Assembly (NCBI GenBank): GCA_026988015.1
Contig: JALSMA010000075.1
Span: 1-64,000, forward strand
DNA: 64,000 nucleotides
From: Desulfobulbaceae bacterium
GTDB taxonomy: Bacteria; Desulfobacterota; Desulfobulbia; Desulfobulbales; Desulfocapsaceae
Direction: 5' to 3'
Within the stretch, counting starts at the first letter, position 1. Each line of letters starts with the position of its first letter. The notes under the pieces are model-generated. The model was not told the origin of the DNA. It made no database searches and saw only the letters and a program-made list of their open reading frames with translations. Below are positions 1-9,069 of this stretch, in pieces. The position numbers were made by a program, and so were the translations under genes.

Positions 1-1
1 G

Positions 2-91
2 CTGGCAGAAATAATAAGAGGGGTTCAATTCAAAGATGGGGAACGAATTGAGCAGGTAGAAGAAGGTGAACTCAACAGGGCAGTTGTTTGA
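2..91 (+). CDS. C-terminal fragment of an unrecognised protein (runs in from the left edge)
   Basis: An open frame enters from the window edge and ends at TGA 89-91, giving 29 residues rich in Glu and Arg (ending NRAVV). I do not recognise the family. It lies directly beside IS66 debris and may be the tail of another mobile-element gene, but 29 residues are too few to decide. Confidence 0.3.
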   Translation: MAEIIRGVQFKDGERIEQVEEGELNRAVV

Positions 92-128
92 TCATTATTT
101 TCTCAAACACCAGACTTGACTATAACTT

Positions 129-485
129 AAGGCTGTTGCCTATACCCTGAACCAGTGGCACCGGCTGGTCGGCTACATTGAGGACGGCAATCTCTCCATT
201 GATAATAACATGGTGGAAAAACAGTATTCGCCCCTTTGTTCTTGGACTCAAGAACTGGTTATTCTCAGGTACTCCTGAAGGCGCCCAAGCCAGTGCGCAG
301 CTGTACAGCCTGATTGAAACGGCCAAGGCCAACAAGCTGGAACCGTATGCGTACCTGCGTTATGTTTTTGAAAAGTTACCAGTGGCGGAGACGCTGGAAG
401 ACTATAGGCCATGCTGCCCTGGAATATTACTCAAGAACAACTTGCCTCACCAGCTGTGGTGCCATGTGCTTAATGGGGCGCTTAC
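129..485 (+). mobile_element. IS66-family remnant: frameshifted 3' end of the tnpC transposase plus right inverted-repeat end
   Basis: Translation in three pieces gives the conserved C-terminus of the IS66 DDE transposase (TnpC): a W-H-x-L-V-x-Y-I-E-D-G start, DNN, IRPFVLGLKNWLFSGT, SLIETAKANKLEPYAYLR and a final LPWNIT. The reading frame is broken twice. One base seems to have been added in the A-run at 217-221, and one lost near 404-407, where the LEDY motif should run into the AMLPWN motif. The restored stop is TAA 471-473. Just after it, GGGGCGCTTAC at 475-485 is the reverse complement of the GTAAGCGCC-type end typical of IS66 elements. A stop at 123-125 and no upstream homology show that the 5' part is gone. 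This copy cannot be functional. Confidence 0.8.
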
Positions 486-496
486 GCAAATTCCAC

Positions 497-811
497 TTAA
501 GAGGGTGTTCCTAAAATTGTGGTTAAGCGCAATGACAGCTGTTTACTGTCAATATTTATAACCTCTCGTCTGGATTCAGGCAATCTGAACCAATCCTCTT
601 CAAGTCTTTTATGCCAGATATGAAATCCTTTACGATTCCAGAAGAGAATCTTGATTATATCCCGGTTGCGATTGCAAAATGCGTATAGATTACCAGAGAA
701 AATATTCGTTGTGAAATTATCTGCAACCAGGTGACTCATCCCATTGATGGATTTACGCATATCGGTAGGGCCAACGGAAATATAAACTCTGCGGCTCTTT
801 GGAAGAATCAT
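497..811 (-). pseudogene. tnpB: IS66-family accessory protein TnpB (Orf2), C-terminus altered
   Basis: This 104-residue product carries the IS66 Orf2 hallmarks: a VYISVGPTDMRKSINGMS stretch near the N-terminus, FSGNLYAFCNR in the middle, and IKILFWNRKGFHIWHKRLE towards the end. TnpB is required with TnpA and TnpC for IS66 transposition. The family normally runs to about 115-120 residues, and the last ten or so residues here do not match, so the 3' end was probably cut by a rearrangement near 500-530. It faces the tnpC remnant on the other strand, so the two pieces cannot come from one intact element in its original arrangement. Confidence 0.72.
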
Positions 812-1174
812 GATTGAAGTACCACGACAACATCATTATGAAAAAAGTTGTATACTAGGAAGAAAAAACCGACAGTTCTTCGGAAATAGACGTTCGGTAA
901 TACAATTAATATCCACTTGACTTTGCTCATCCGCCAACAGCCTTTTCGGGCAACCCGTAGAGACAGCTGACCTGGGAAAGTTTGAGAGTTTGGAACAATT
1001 CTGGACAGATCACACACATTACGAATTGCGACAAATAAGTTGACGCACTCAGGAGCAACAAAGTAGTATATCCCAGATAACGAAAAGATCAGGTTATTCA
1101 TCAATACCGGTTTTTGTTGGTTTCTCAGCACTGTTCCGGAACAGCACGCAACCAAACAACCAGCTAAGTTCATT
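812..1174. other. Gene-poor stretch between IS66 debris and the HD-GYP gene
   Basis: No convincing gene is present. An ORF on the minus strand ends with an ATGA overlap at the tnpB start (808-811), the arrangement expected for IS66 tnpA, but its translation does not resemble TnpA. A TTGACG box at 1040-1045 with TAGTAT 18 bases on is a possible but weak promoter for the HD-GYP gene. Confidence 0.35.
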
Positions 1175-3412
1175 ATGTTTCCAATGAAAAAGCAGTGGAG
1201 AAAAGTTGTCGCTGCCACCAATGAGATTGACCTTACCTTTCTTCTGCTTCGAGTTTTTAGCCTCATCGGTGGCATTAGCTGGCTTCTTGTTGTCCCACTT
1301 TCCCTTAGTGAACAAGCTATCCTGGCAAAAGCTCTTATCTTTTTTTCTATTTACAGTACCCTTTGCTACTTCGTCATTTTTTTTAAACCAGGCTTGTTAA
1401 AAAAGGTATATTTAGCCTCCCTTGTTTTAGACATGATCTTTTTGTCAAACCTTGTTCATGTGGAGAAGAACTTTGAAAACAGCTTCTTCCTTGGCTTTTA
1501 TCTGCTCATCTGCCTGCATACCATCTACTTTGGTCTTCGTTTCGGCTTGCTGGTTGCTATTGGTTCCGCCCTCTGTTACGTCATTAGCATTTATCCCATG
1601 CTTACTCATATCGAATGGACTGATCTCGCCTTGAGAGTAGGCTTTTTCTTTTTTATCATGATACCTGTGGGATTGCTGACCGAAAAGGTGAAACACGACA
1701 AAAAGAAAGTAGAACATTTCAACAGGACCCTTGAGACCATGGTGGCTCAACGCACTGACAAAATTGGAACACTCCTTGATCAAGAAAAGTATCTTCGGGA
1801 AATTCTGGATACTGTCGCCCACATAAACAAACTGCTGATTACTGCTCCAGATGTCAGCAGTCTTTTAGAAAGGGCCTGTACCAGATTTGTACAACATGGC
1901 CATTATGGCACAAGCTGGATCGGATTATTGGAAAACGATGAAATTAAAACCGTCCACACCTCAAATACCACAGTTACCTCTCTTATCGCACCACCGTACA
2001 GAGTGTACGATGTCGAAGGTGTTTTTTATCAAAACCCTGCTGCTCAGTGTATTAGGAAAAACCAAATTATTATTCAGGAAAACGATCTACAGTCACAGGA
2101 TACGACTCCATGGAGTGATCTGCAAGAAATTAAAGGGTACCACTCTGTAATCAGCCTTCCCCTGCGCGCTAATCAAGCCGCATCTCCCCTCGGAGTTCTA
2201 ACCATTTATACCTGGCGTAAGGAGGGTTTTGAACCTGAAGAAAAAGGGATGCTGAGTGAACTGGCGGGTGACATCGGTTTTGCTATAGATTCTTTCAGAC
2301 AAAGAGGGGCAGTGGCAAGGCTTATCGCAGAACGCACGGCTAACTATGAAGAGACGATTTTTTCTTTTGTTGACATGATTGAGCAAAGAGATACCTACAC
2401 TGCCGGACATACTGAGCGTGTTGCCAACTATTGCGAACTGATAGCCAAAGAGATGGGTATTGATGAAAACCAGACAAGAAAACTCTATAAGGCCGCTATC
2501 CTGCACGACATCGGTAAGGTTGCAACGCCGGATTCAGTCCTGCTTAAACCTGGTAAATTGACCAGTCTGGATTATGATTTGATAAAACTCCATGCCTTTG
2601 CCGGTTATGAGATGCTCTCAAATATCGAGATGTACCAGGAATTAGCAGTTATCATTCTCAACCATCACGAAAGGCACGATGGCCAAGGGTATCCCAATGG
2701 CATTAAGGGTGACGAAATCCCATTGCTCTCCCGAGTAATGACAGTGGCAGATGCCTTTGATGCCATGACAACCAACCGTATATATAAGGCGAGAAAAGAG
2801 ATCCCTGAAGCTCTGGCAGAGCTCCAGACATTCAGCGGCAGTCAGTTTCACCCTGAAGTGGTCAAGGCAGCAGTGAAGGTGCTGGCTGGTGTGACGATCT
2901 CTACATCTATTAATCAACTTCCGGTAAGCAATCTTGAGAAAAAAAGATTCTCATACTTTTTTAACGACAAATTGACCGGGTTATACAATGAGGATTATCT
3001 GAAAATCATTTTGAACAACCTGAGTTTGAATCAATATAAATGTTTGCATATGCTGCACCTTTTAAATGTGCCTAAATACAACAAGCTTCACGGGTGGGAC
3101 AAAGGGAACCTGCTATTAAAAGAGTTTGCAGGCGAGCTTGTGGCCTGTTTTCCCGAAGCACTTGTTTTCAGGGCCTATGGGAACGATTTTGCCTTTATTT
3201 CCAAAGTACATATTGCCATTGAAAGCGAAGCGCTCAACATTTTTAAGTGCATTGCTGACACAGAAATAGAGGTCGATGTTCACCACGTGGATCTCTCGGC
3301 TGGAAAAACATATACTATTGATAAGCTGGACAAAATGGAAATATTGGATTTTGAGCGTAATCAGGTGACGATAAACCCTATTCAAGGAGCAAACAGGAAC
3401 AACTTTATTTAA
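1175..3412 (+). CDS. Membrane-anchored GAF/HD-GYP protein with a degenerate C-terminal GGDEF domain (probable c-di-GMP phosphodiesterase)
   Basis: This 745-residue protein probably hydrolyses cyclic di-GMP at the inner membrane. Residues ~19-170 form five or six hydrophobic segments. A short helical linker (~175-210) leads to a GAF-like sensor (~213-380). The HD-GYP domain (~395-560) has the H-D pair in ILHDIGKV (~442) and the signature HHERHDGQGYPNGIKG (~495-510), so the metal-binding catalytic set looks intact. The last ~150 residues resemble a GGDEF domain (DKLTGLYNEDYL start), but the active-site loop reads RAYGNDFAFI (~666), so cyclase activity is unlikely. The ATG at 1175 is the first start in the open frame; a second ATG at 1184 is equally possible and neither has a strong ribosome-binding site. 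The gene stands alone. Confidence 0.85.
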   Translation: MFPMKKQWRKVVAATNEIDLTFLLLRVFSLIGGISWLLVVPLSLSEQAILAKALIFFSIYSTLCYFVIFFKPGLLKKVYLASLVLDMIFLSNLVHVEKNFENSFFLGFYLLICLHTIYFGLRFGLLVAIGSALCYVISIYPMLTHIEWTDLALRVGFFFFIMIPVGLLTEKVKHDKKKVEHFNRTLETMVAQRTDKIGTLLDQEKYLREILDTVAHINKLLITAPDVSSLLERACTRFVQHGHYGTSWIGLLENDEIKTVHTSNTTVTSLIAPPYRVYDVEGVFYQNPAAQCIRKNQIIIQENDLQSQDTTPWSDLQEIKGYHSVISLPLRANQAASPLGVLTIYTWRKEGFEPEEKGMLSELAGDIGFAIDSFRQRGAVARLIAERTANYEETIFSFVDMIEQRDTYTAGHTERVANYCELIAKEMGIDENQTRKLYKAAILHDIGKVATPDSVLLKPGKLTSLDYDLIKLHAFAGYEMLSNIEMYQELAVIILNHHERHDGQGYPNGIKGDEIPLLSRVMTVADAFDAMTTNRIYKARKEIPEALAELQTFSGSQFHPEVVKAAVKVLAGVTISTSINQLPVSNLEKKRFSYFFNDKLTGLYNEDYLKIILNNLSLNQYKCLHMLHLLNVPKYNKLHGWDKGNLLLKEFAGELVACFPEALVFRAYGNDFAFISKVHIAIESEALNIFKCIADTEIEVDVHHVDLSAGKTYTIDKLDKMEILDFERNQVTINPIQGANRNNFI

Positions 3413-3493
3413 AACTGGAATCTTTGAGCATTCGATGGTGACCTGTAAAAGTAAAAGTAAAATTTTGCAATTTTTGGAATGGCAGGCGACCTG

Positions 3494-4852
3494 TCACGAA
3501 TCAAGCAATCGTATTACTCCGCATTCAACTTTTCCCCGGTGAAGACGAACTTCAATACGATCATCAATGTTGAGCTGGGCAATATCTCTGAGAAGAGTCT
3601 TTAGGCCACTGTTTACATCAATTTTACTTGAAATTGAATACCCTCTTGCCATTGTAGCAAGGGGACTGACCGCATCGAGAAGGGTGGCTTGCTGTAACAG
3701 AGAGGCCTCCTTTTCTCCAAGGTTTCTGTTAATAAGATAGTACAATTTTTCCATTGCAAAATGCAGTCTTTGTGTCTGTGACTGCATTTTTTCTTCAGGT
3801 GAACTTTTTTTGAGTCGCAGTGACAGTGTTGCACAGAGATCTTCAAATTTGCGGAGCTTATTTTTCATTAATGCGACAAGTTTTTGCCCGGCGTGGTCAA
3901 GTCGAAGGGAGGAATGGGTGAAGATGGAGTCCATGTCTCCAAGGAGCCTTCTGTTCTGCTCAATCTGATATTGGTGATCTTCTATTTTTGACACCATAAT
4001 CCTGCCGATCGTGGTGTGAATTCTGCTAATATGTGATTGCAGTTCAAGTCCGTCTGGAATCAGCATTTCTGCAGCTGCAGTTGGTGTAGGAGCCCTTAAA
4101 TCCGCACAAAAGTCACTAATGCTAAAATCAATTTCATGGCCAATAGCGGAAACCACTGGAATAATTGAGTGGTGAATTGCTCGTGCTAGGATTTCTTCAT
4201 TAAATGGCCAGAGATCCTCTAGGGAGCCACCGCCACGACAAAGTACTACTGCATCTGTTTCCGGAACCGTTCTGTTCAGAAAAGTAAGAGCATCGCTGAT
4301 TTCGCGAGCAGCTTCCATACCTTGAACCCGTACCGGGAAAATATCAATATCAACGGGGAAATTTCTTTTTCTCCATATCTTGAGAAAATCATGAACAGCA
4401 GCGCCACTAGGTGAGGTGACCAAGATAATTTTTTTTGGAAACAGTGGCAGAGATTGTTTGAGACTTGAATCAAAAAGACCCTGATCATGGAGCATTTTCT
4501 TTAATTTTTCAAACTTGAGCTGCAGAAGGCCGCTTCCCCTGGATTCTACGGAGTCAACGATAAGCTGATAGTCACCGCGTGGCTCGTAAATGGAGAGGCG
4601 ACCATGACAAATAACCTGCTGACCATTTTCAATAGGTTTTGGAAGGTAACGGGCCTGTCCCTTGAATAAAACAGTACGTATCTGAGCATTAGCATCTTTT
4701 AATGTAAAATAAGAGTGCCCGGAAAAGGGTTGTTTTAAATTGGATATTTCCCCTTGAACCTTAATAAATCGATAGCGAGTTTCAACTATAGCTTTCAGCT
4801 CTTTTGTAAGACTACTGACTGAGTAAATATCTTTTAGGTCTTCAGAAATCAT
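3494..4852 (-). CDS. xseA: Exodeoxyribonuclease VII large subunit
   Basis: At 452 residues this is the usual length for XseA, the catalytic subunit that with XseB degrades single-stranded DNA in both directions in the cytoplasm. The N-terminal OB-fold (~1-105) shows YSVSSLTKELKAIVE and GEISNLKQPFSGHSYFTLKD. The catalytic core carries VTSPSGAAVHD, the glycine-rich CRGGGSLEDLWPFNEE and SAIGHEIDFSISDFCADLRAPTPTAAAE, all diagnostic. A charged coiled-coil stretch follows, then the MARGYS motif near the end. An AGGTG box lies 8 bases before the ATG. It is divergent from the TPR-panC operon. No xseB is adjacent. Confidence 0.96.
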   Translation of the reverse strand: MISEDLKDIYSVSSLTKELKAIVETRYRFIKVQGEISNLKQPFSGHSYFTLKDANAQIRTVLFKGQARYLPKPIENGQQVICHGRLSIYEPRGDYQLIVDSVESRGSGLLQLKFEKLKKMLHDQGLFDSSLKQSLPLFPKKIILVTSPSGAAVHDFLKIWRKRNFPVDIDIFPVRVQGMEAAREISDALTFLNRTVPETDAVVLCRGGGSLEDLWPFNEEILARAIHHSIIPVVSAIGHEIDFSISDFCADLRAPTPTAAAEMLIPDGLELQSHISRIHTTIGRIMVSKIEDHQYQIEQNRRLLGDMDSIFTHSSLRLDHAGQKLVALMKNKLRKFEDLCATLSLRLKKSSPEEKMQSQTQRLHFAMEKLYYLINRNLGEKEASLLQQATLLDAVSPLATMARGYSISSKIDVNSGLKTLLRDIAQLNIDDRIEVRLHRGKVECGVIRLLDS

Positions 4853-5045
4853 TTAACAACACCTGTAGTGGATCCCGAATCAGGAAAATCTTTATTAATG
4901 GAGTTTGAGAATAGACATGGCTGCCAGGATAGGGTAAATAAAAGAGCTATGTTTGTAAAATAAAAGCCAAGATTCACGTGGCCATTACCACAGGTATTGG
5001 TAAAGGGTTTTGTCATAAAGGTAAAGAAAAAAGCAGGAGTGTCGG
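4853..5045. promoter_or_regulatory. Divergent intergenic region between xseA and the TPR-panC operon
   Basis: These 193 bases must hold the promoters of both divergent transcription units. No clear -35/-10 pair stands out. A short inverted repeat, TTACCA and TGGTAA separated by seven bases near 4985-5003, could be a protein-binding site. The strong AGGAG at 5034-5038 serves the TPR gene. Confidence 0.35.
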
Positions 5046-5741
5046 ATGAGCCAGCAGAGTGCGTTTAATCAAAATGAGGTAGCAGAAAGTGCCTATGCCC
5101 AACCAAGTGGAGTGCTTGATCAGCTCAACCTTCCTCCCGGTGTAGTTCGATTCATCAGAAAGAACCAACGAATCATTCAGGTTGTTGCAGTTGTTGTGGT
5201 TCTTACTGTGGTTGTCGGAGCCTTATATGATAGTTACAAAAAAAACAGATTAGAAAAATCTACCAACAGTCTTGCAATATCCCTGGAAGCATCAGGCGCT
5301 GAGAAAATTACAGCCTTGGAGGATGTTGTAGCAAAATATTCTGGCACTCCTGCAGCGTTATGGGCCAAAGTTGAATTAGGGCACATTGCCATGAAGGACA
5401 GTCTTTTTGATGAGGCTGAAAAATATTATTCCAGTGTTCTGGAAGAAATCTCAGACTCCAACCCAATGTATGGCCTACTGACCTTTGCTATTGCTCAGTC
5501 ACAGGAAGCGGGGAAGAACTATGGCAAGGCACTTCTGTCTTATTCTCTCTTAAAAGAAGTTGCCGGGTACAAAGATGAAGGGTTTATGGGTATGGGGCGT
5601 GTTCTCGAAGCTGAAAACAAAAGGGATGAGGCTCTGGCTGTGTATGAAGAATACCTTGGTACTTTCCTTGGTGAAGAAGAGAACCCTCCTCTGACCAGAA
5701 TGATACATGAAAAAATAAATAGACTCAGTACCAACGAATGA
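5046..5741 (+). CDS. Single-span membrane protein with TPR-like periplasmic domain (YfgM-like)
   Basis: This 231-residue protein has a cytoplasmic N-terminus, one hydrophobic span (~43-63, rich in Val), and a long helical region containing three or four degenerate tetratricopeptide units (for example the A-L-W-A-K-V-E-L-G-H and DEAEKYYSSVLEE stretches). The layout matches the YfgM/ancillary SecYEG translocon-associated TPR group, which links membrane translocation to periplasmic chaperones, but TPR sequences are permissive and this role is inferred. AGGAG precedes the ATG. The stop overlaps the panC start by four bases (ATGA), so the two are translationally coupled. Confidence 0.7.
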   Translation: MSQQSAFNQNEVAESAYAQPSGVLDQLNLPPGVVRFIRKNQRIIQVVAVVVVLTVVVGALYDSYKKNRLEKSTNSLAISLEASGAEKITALEDVVAKYSGTPAALWAKVELGHIAMKDSLFDEAEKYYSSVLEEISDSNPMYGLLTFAIAQSQEAGKNYGKALLSYSLLKEVAGYKDEGFMGMGRVLEAENKRDEALAVYEEYLGTFLGEEENPPLTRMIHEKINRLSTNE

Positions 5742-6598
5742 GACTGGTTACATCCCCGACAGATATAAAAGAGGTCACAGAAAGATATCATTTGCGTCAC
5801 TTGACTGTGGGGCTGGTTCCCACCATGGGCTGGTTTCATGAAGGACACCTGTCCCTCATGCGTATGGCCAGAAAGAACGCTGATAAGGTGATTGTCAGTC
5901 TTTTTGTCAATCCAATCCAGTTTGGCCCAAATGAAGATCTTGATAGCTACCCATATGATCTTGAAAGGGATAGCAGGCTGGCAGAAGGTGAGGGGGTCGA
6001 TATTCTTTTTGCTCCTGAAAAAAATGCCATGTACCCGAAGAACTTTGGCAGTACTGTTAGTGTTACAGGGCTGACTTCTCAGCTTTGTGGTAGCAGTAGA
6101 CCTGGTCATTTCGATGGAGTTACTACAGTTGTTGCCAAGCTCTTTAATCTGACACGTCCCCATAGCGCAATTTTTGGGGAAAAAGATTATCAGCAGCTCG
6201 CCGTAATTAAAAAGATGGTTCGCGACCTGGATTTCCCCATTAAGATATTAGGACACCCCATAGTACGCGAGAAGAGTGGCCTTGCGATGAGCTCACGTAA
6301 TAGCTATCTGGAAAAGGGTGAAATGGATGCAGCTCTTTCTCTCTTCAGGAGTATCCAGAAGGCCAGAGAGTTTGTTTCTAAACGCTCAGCAGAAGATGTG
6401 GATGCGGCACAGATAAAGAGTCTGGTTCACAATGTTATAAACTTTCACAGGGAATGTGAAATCGACTATATAAAGGTTGTCAATGATACAACCCTTGAAG
6501 ATTGTCACAAAATCACTAAAAACTCACTGCTTGTTCTTGCTGTAAAAATTAATAATCGTATCAGATTAATAGATAATTCAATTTTAAAAGGTAGTTGA
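5738..6598 (+). CDS. panC: Pantothenate synthetase
   Basis: PanC joins pantoate and beta-alanine using ATP, the last step of vitamin B5 synthesis. The 286-residue product is of normal length and shows VPTMGWFHEGHLSLM with the HxGH nucleotidyl-transfer motif, FVNPIQFGPNED, the FGEKDYQQL loop and the VREKSGLAMSSRN (KMSKS-like) motif. It starts inside the stop of the TPR gene and is followed one base later by panD, which supplies beta-alanine, so substrate supply and use are co-expressed. panB is not in the window. Confidence 0.97.
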   Translation: MRLVTSPTDIKEVTERYHLRHLTVGLVPTMGWFHEGHLSLMRMARKNADKVIVSLFVNPIQFGPNEDLDSYPYDLERDSRLAEGEGVDILFAPEKNAMYPKNFGSTVSVTGLTSQLCGSSRPGHFDGVTTVVAKLFNLTRPHSAIFGEKDYQQLAVIKKMVRDLDFPIKILGHPIVREKSGLAMSSRNSYLEKGEMDAALSLFRSIQKAREFVSKRSAEDVDAAQIKSLVHNVINFHRECEIDYIKVVNDTTLEDCHKITKNSLLVLAVKINNRIRLIDNSILKGS

Positions 6599-6599
6599 T

Positions 6600-6962
6600 A
6601 TGGAGCGTCAGATGCTCAGGGCCAAGTTACACAGGGCCACCATAACCGAAGCAGATCTTGATTATGAAGGAAGTCTAACCATCGACAAGGATCTCCTCAA
6701 AGCTGTCGGGATTATTCCCTTTGAAAGAGTTAAGGTTTATAACATAAATAATGGTGAACGATTTGACACCTACGCAATTGAAGGTGAATCAGGCTCAGGC
6801 GTCATAGGTTTGAATGGGGCTGCTGCACGAAAAGGAATGGTCGGAGATCTTATCATCATTGTAACTTTTGGGTTTTATTCTCCTGAGGAGTTGCAGGGTT
6901 ATCACCCCAATATTGCCCTGCTTGATGCCGATAATTCCATAAAACAGATGCTGACAAAATAA
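6600..6962 (+). CDS. panD: Aspartate 1-decarboxylase (pyruvoyl enzyme) precursor
   Basis: PanD decarboxylates aspartate to beta-alanine for pantothenate. The 120-residue proenzyme begins MERQMLRAKLHRATITEADL and has the self-cleavage site Gly24-Ser25 (YEGS), where Ser25 becomes the pyruvoyl cofactor. The GLNGAAARKG motif that shapes the active site is present. Length and motifs are complete, so it should be active. It begins one base after panC, in the same operon. Confidence 0.97.
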   Translation: MERQMLRAKLHRATITEADLDYEGSLTIDKDLLKAVGIIPFERVKVYNINNGERFDTYAIEGESGSGVIGLNGAAARKGMVGDLIIIVTFGFYSPEELQGYHPNIALLDADNSIKQMLTK

Positions 6963-6981
6963 GATATCAGGGAGTTTTGCT

Positions 6982-8187
6982 ATGCCGGGTTTTGAAGTCT
7001 TTGGAGATGAAGAAAGAAAGCAGATAAACGATGTCCTTGAAACGGGTGTTTTGTTCAGATATGAATTTGGAGATCAGCGAAAAGGTGTCTATAAAGTCCT
7101 TGAGTTTGAAAGAGCGTTCGCATCCTATTGCTGCACATCGCATGCCCAGGCTGTGAGTTCCGGGACTGCTGCCTTGAAAGTTGCCCTTGCTGCTCTGGGT
7201 GTAGGCCCGGGAGATGAAGTTATCACCCAGGGTTTTACATTTGTGGCAACCTGGGAGGCCATATTGGACATCGGAGCAATACCAGTGTTCACAGAAATTG
7301 ATGAAACTCTGAATATGGATCCGGATGACCTGAAGAAGAAGATCACGGACAAAACCCGCTGTATTATCCCTGTCCATATGCTTGGCGCCATGGCACGAAT
7401 TGAAGAGATTGTCGCCATCGCCGCAACGCATAATATCCCTGTGCTTGAGGATACTGCGCAGGCAGCAGGTGCCACAATCAACGGGAAACATCTCGGTACC
7501 TTTGGAGACTGCGGTACCTTTTCATTTGATTCAGTGAAAACAATGACCACTGGAGAGGGTGGCATGATCATTACCGGTGATCAGGAGATGTGGAAAACAA
7601 TGTCTGAATACCATGACCACGGACATGATCATACCGTCAATCCTGGCGGACGTGGTGGAGAAGGCAGGAGATTTATCGGTTTTAATTACAGGATGATGGA
7701 ATTACAGGGAGCCATGGGAATAGCTCAGCTTGCCAAGCTTGATGCAATGATAGTCTCCCAGAAATCCAATAAGAAACGCCTGCGTGCTGCTGCTGCTGAG
7801 ATACCCGGAGTAAGCTTCAGAACTCTTGTTGACGCAGAGGGTGACACTGCAACGTTTTTTGCCTTTATTCTTCCGACTAAAAAACAGTGTCAGACAGTTA
7901 ATACGATACTTGGCGAAAATGGCGCAGGTGCCATTAACTTCAGTGAGAACAGTTGGCATTTTTATCCAAGCTGGGAACATTTGCACAAGGGTGCTGCGGT
8001 TGCAGCATCAGGTTGGCCCTTTGCAGAACCAGGTGGTAAAAGAAGGGTGATTTATGACCCGGAAGTGCTGCCAAAGTCAGCTGATATCATGGCAAGGACT
8101 CTGGTTTATCCCGTTTCAATAAACATGACTGAAGAGCAGCTTACTACCATATGTTCCGCTCTGGAGAAAGCAGCCCAGGCATTATAG
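6982..8187 (+). CDS. DegT/DnrJ/EryC1/StrS-family PLP aminotransferase
   Basis: This 401-residue fold-type I PLP enzyme belongs to the sugar aminotransferase family. SSGTAALKVAL (phosphate-binding start), EDTAQAAGA and FSFDSVKTMTTGEGGM are visible; the Schiff-base lysine is Lys186. Members usually transaminate nucleotide-linked keto-sugars for O-antigen, LPS or aminoglycoside-like products, but the exact substrate cannot be read from sequence. It lies 19 bases after panD and may be co-transcribed, though a functional link to pantothenate is not obvious. No other nucleotide-sugar genes are adjacent. GGGAG precedes the start. Confidence 0.88.
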   Translation: MPGFEVFGDEERKQINDVLETGVLFRYEFGDQRKGVYKVLEFERAFASYCCTSHAQAVSSGTAALKVALAALGVGPGDEVITQGFTFVATWEAILDIGAIPVFTEIDETLNMDPDDLKKKITDKTRCIIPVHMLGAMARIEEIVAIAATHNIPVLEDTAQAAGATINGKHLGTFGDCGTFSFDSVKTMTTGEGGMIITGDQEMWKTMSEYHDHGHDHTVNPGGRGGEGRRFIGFNYRMMELQGAMGIAQLAKLDAMIVSQKSNKKRLRAAAAEIPGVSFRTLVDAEGDTATFFAFILPTKKQCQTVNTILGENGAGAINFSENSWHFYPSWEHLHKGAAVAASGWPFAEPGGKRRVIYDPEVLPKSADIMARTLVYPVSINMTEEQLTTICSALEKAAQAL

Positions 8188-8233
8188 GGATCTGGAGGAT
8201 GAAACAGTAGATTTGTCTGGCGATCAGGTCAAC

Positions 8234-8599
8234 CTACTGTTTGTAAAACTTGTGGCTTCCGTATTGATCAACATAAGTATATTCGGATGCCCAGTATGGT
8301 TCGATGTTATCAAGGTGATAGTAAGTGGATCCCGCGGTGAAGTCGGCAGAGTTAAGCGCGATATATACGGATTTAAGACAATCAAAAAAGGCCTGAGGGT
8401 CTTTGGGGATATAGGATACTTTTTGGCCGGTCCAACTGAACTGATGGGCCTGTTTAACTACCTTTTTTATGCTGAGTTCACGTTGAACAGCCCGATTCAG
8501 CGTCACATGAGCAACTGCAACTTGACCAATCTCCGGTTCTGAGCGTGCTTCGTGGTAAACGTTTAAAGTCAACCACAGTAATCCTTCTAGAAATGTCAT
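8234..8599 (-). CDS. SleB-type cell wall hydrolase (Hydrolase_2 family)
   Basis: The 121-residue product is essentially one Hydrolase_2 domain: LTLNVYHEARSEPEIGQVAV with the catalytic Glu of the EAR motif, VTLNRAV, the QFSW motif, and a C-terminal TYYHLDNIEPYWAS segment. This family cleaves peptidoglycan glycan strands (spore-cortex and cell-wall hydrolases). No signal peptide is present; the domain begins at residue 5, so export would need another route, or the true N-terminus is missed. GGAG lies 8 bases before the ATG, which supports this start. It converges on the aminotransferase gene. Confidence 0.82.
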   Translation of the reverse strand: MTFLEGLLWLTLNVYHEARSEPEIGQVAVAHVTLNRAVQRELSIKKVVKQAHQFSWTGQKVSYIPKDPQAFFDCLKSVYIALNSADFTAGSTYYHLDNIEPYWASEYTYVDQYGSHKFYKQ

Positions 8600-9069
8600 A
8601 CGTTTTCTCCGTTCCCCGGTTTGTCTTCTTTACCACAAAGTTTTGTGCCCGGAAAATAGATATTCTGGTACTGATTTTAAGTGATGGCATCGTAAAACCT
8701 CTACACCTGCTTCGTTGCTGTATTTTTTGTTCAACTACGACGTACCCTGATACGCTGAAATAAAACAAAAAATATGCGCCTCGCATTTGAAGTTTTTTAC
8801 TTAGTCACCTATCAATTGATCTTTTTACGAGATTGTCTTAAGTGAATATTTATAAAATCCTGCCTTATTTGACATGATAATTATTTCTAGTCAAGGAAAA
8901 ACTTAACAAGACCCTCCTGCCATGAATGCTCAAATGGGAGGTAAGTGGTATCTTTAAACAGGTAGTAATTTGAAACATAATATATTAATTCAGGTTGTTA
9001 CCTGAATGGTGGACAGAAGTCGTCACGGATGCAGATCAAGTATATGGAAACCCGTAGTTTAATGCTGTC
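8600..9069. other. Intergenic region holding a dispersed repeat and a small inverted repeat upstream of recD2
   Basis: No gene is visible in these 470 bases. The first half is the 155-base repeat copy at 8683-8837. Near recD2 a perfect 7-bp inverted repeat, ATTCAGG and CCTGAAT at 8988-9007 with a 6-base spacer, could be an operator or hairpin. No strong promoter boxes were found. Confidence 0.5.
8683..8837 (+). repeat. Dispersed intergenic repeat, copy 1 (MITE/REP-like)
   Basis: It begins GATGGCATCGTAAAA and includes CACCTGCTTCGTTG, ACGACGTACCC and TTGAAGTTTTTTACTTAGTC, then ends TTTTTACGAGATTGTC. The 5' end is close to the reverse complement of two downstream segments (TTTTTTACTTAGTCACC and TTTTTACGAGATTGTC). 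Related copies lie at 41629, 52132 and 58738. Confidence 0.72.

Noticed and set aside
808-1275. 155-codon minus-strand ORF as IS66 TnpA
   Set aside because: It overlaps tnpB by ATGA as expected but its sequence does not resemble TnpA and it runs into the HD-GYP gene.
5540-6163. 207-codon ORF on the minus strand opposite panC
   Set aside because: It is a shadow of panC and the TPR gene; motif evidence supports only the plus strand.
7702-7986. Antisense ORF within the DegT aminotransferase gene
   Set aside because: It is a by-product of coding sequence on the opposite strand with no start signal or homology.
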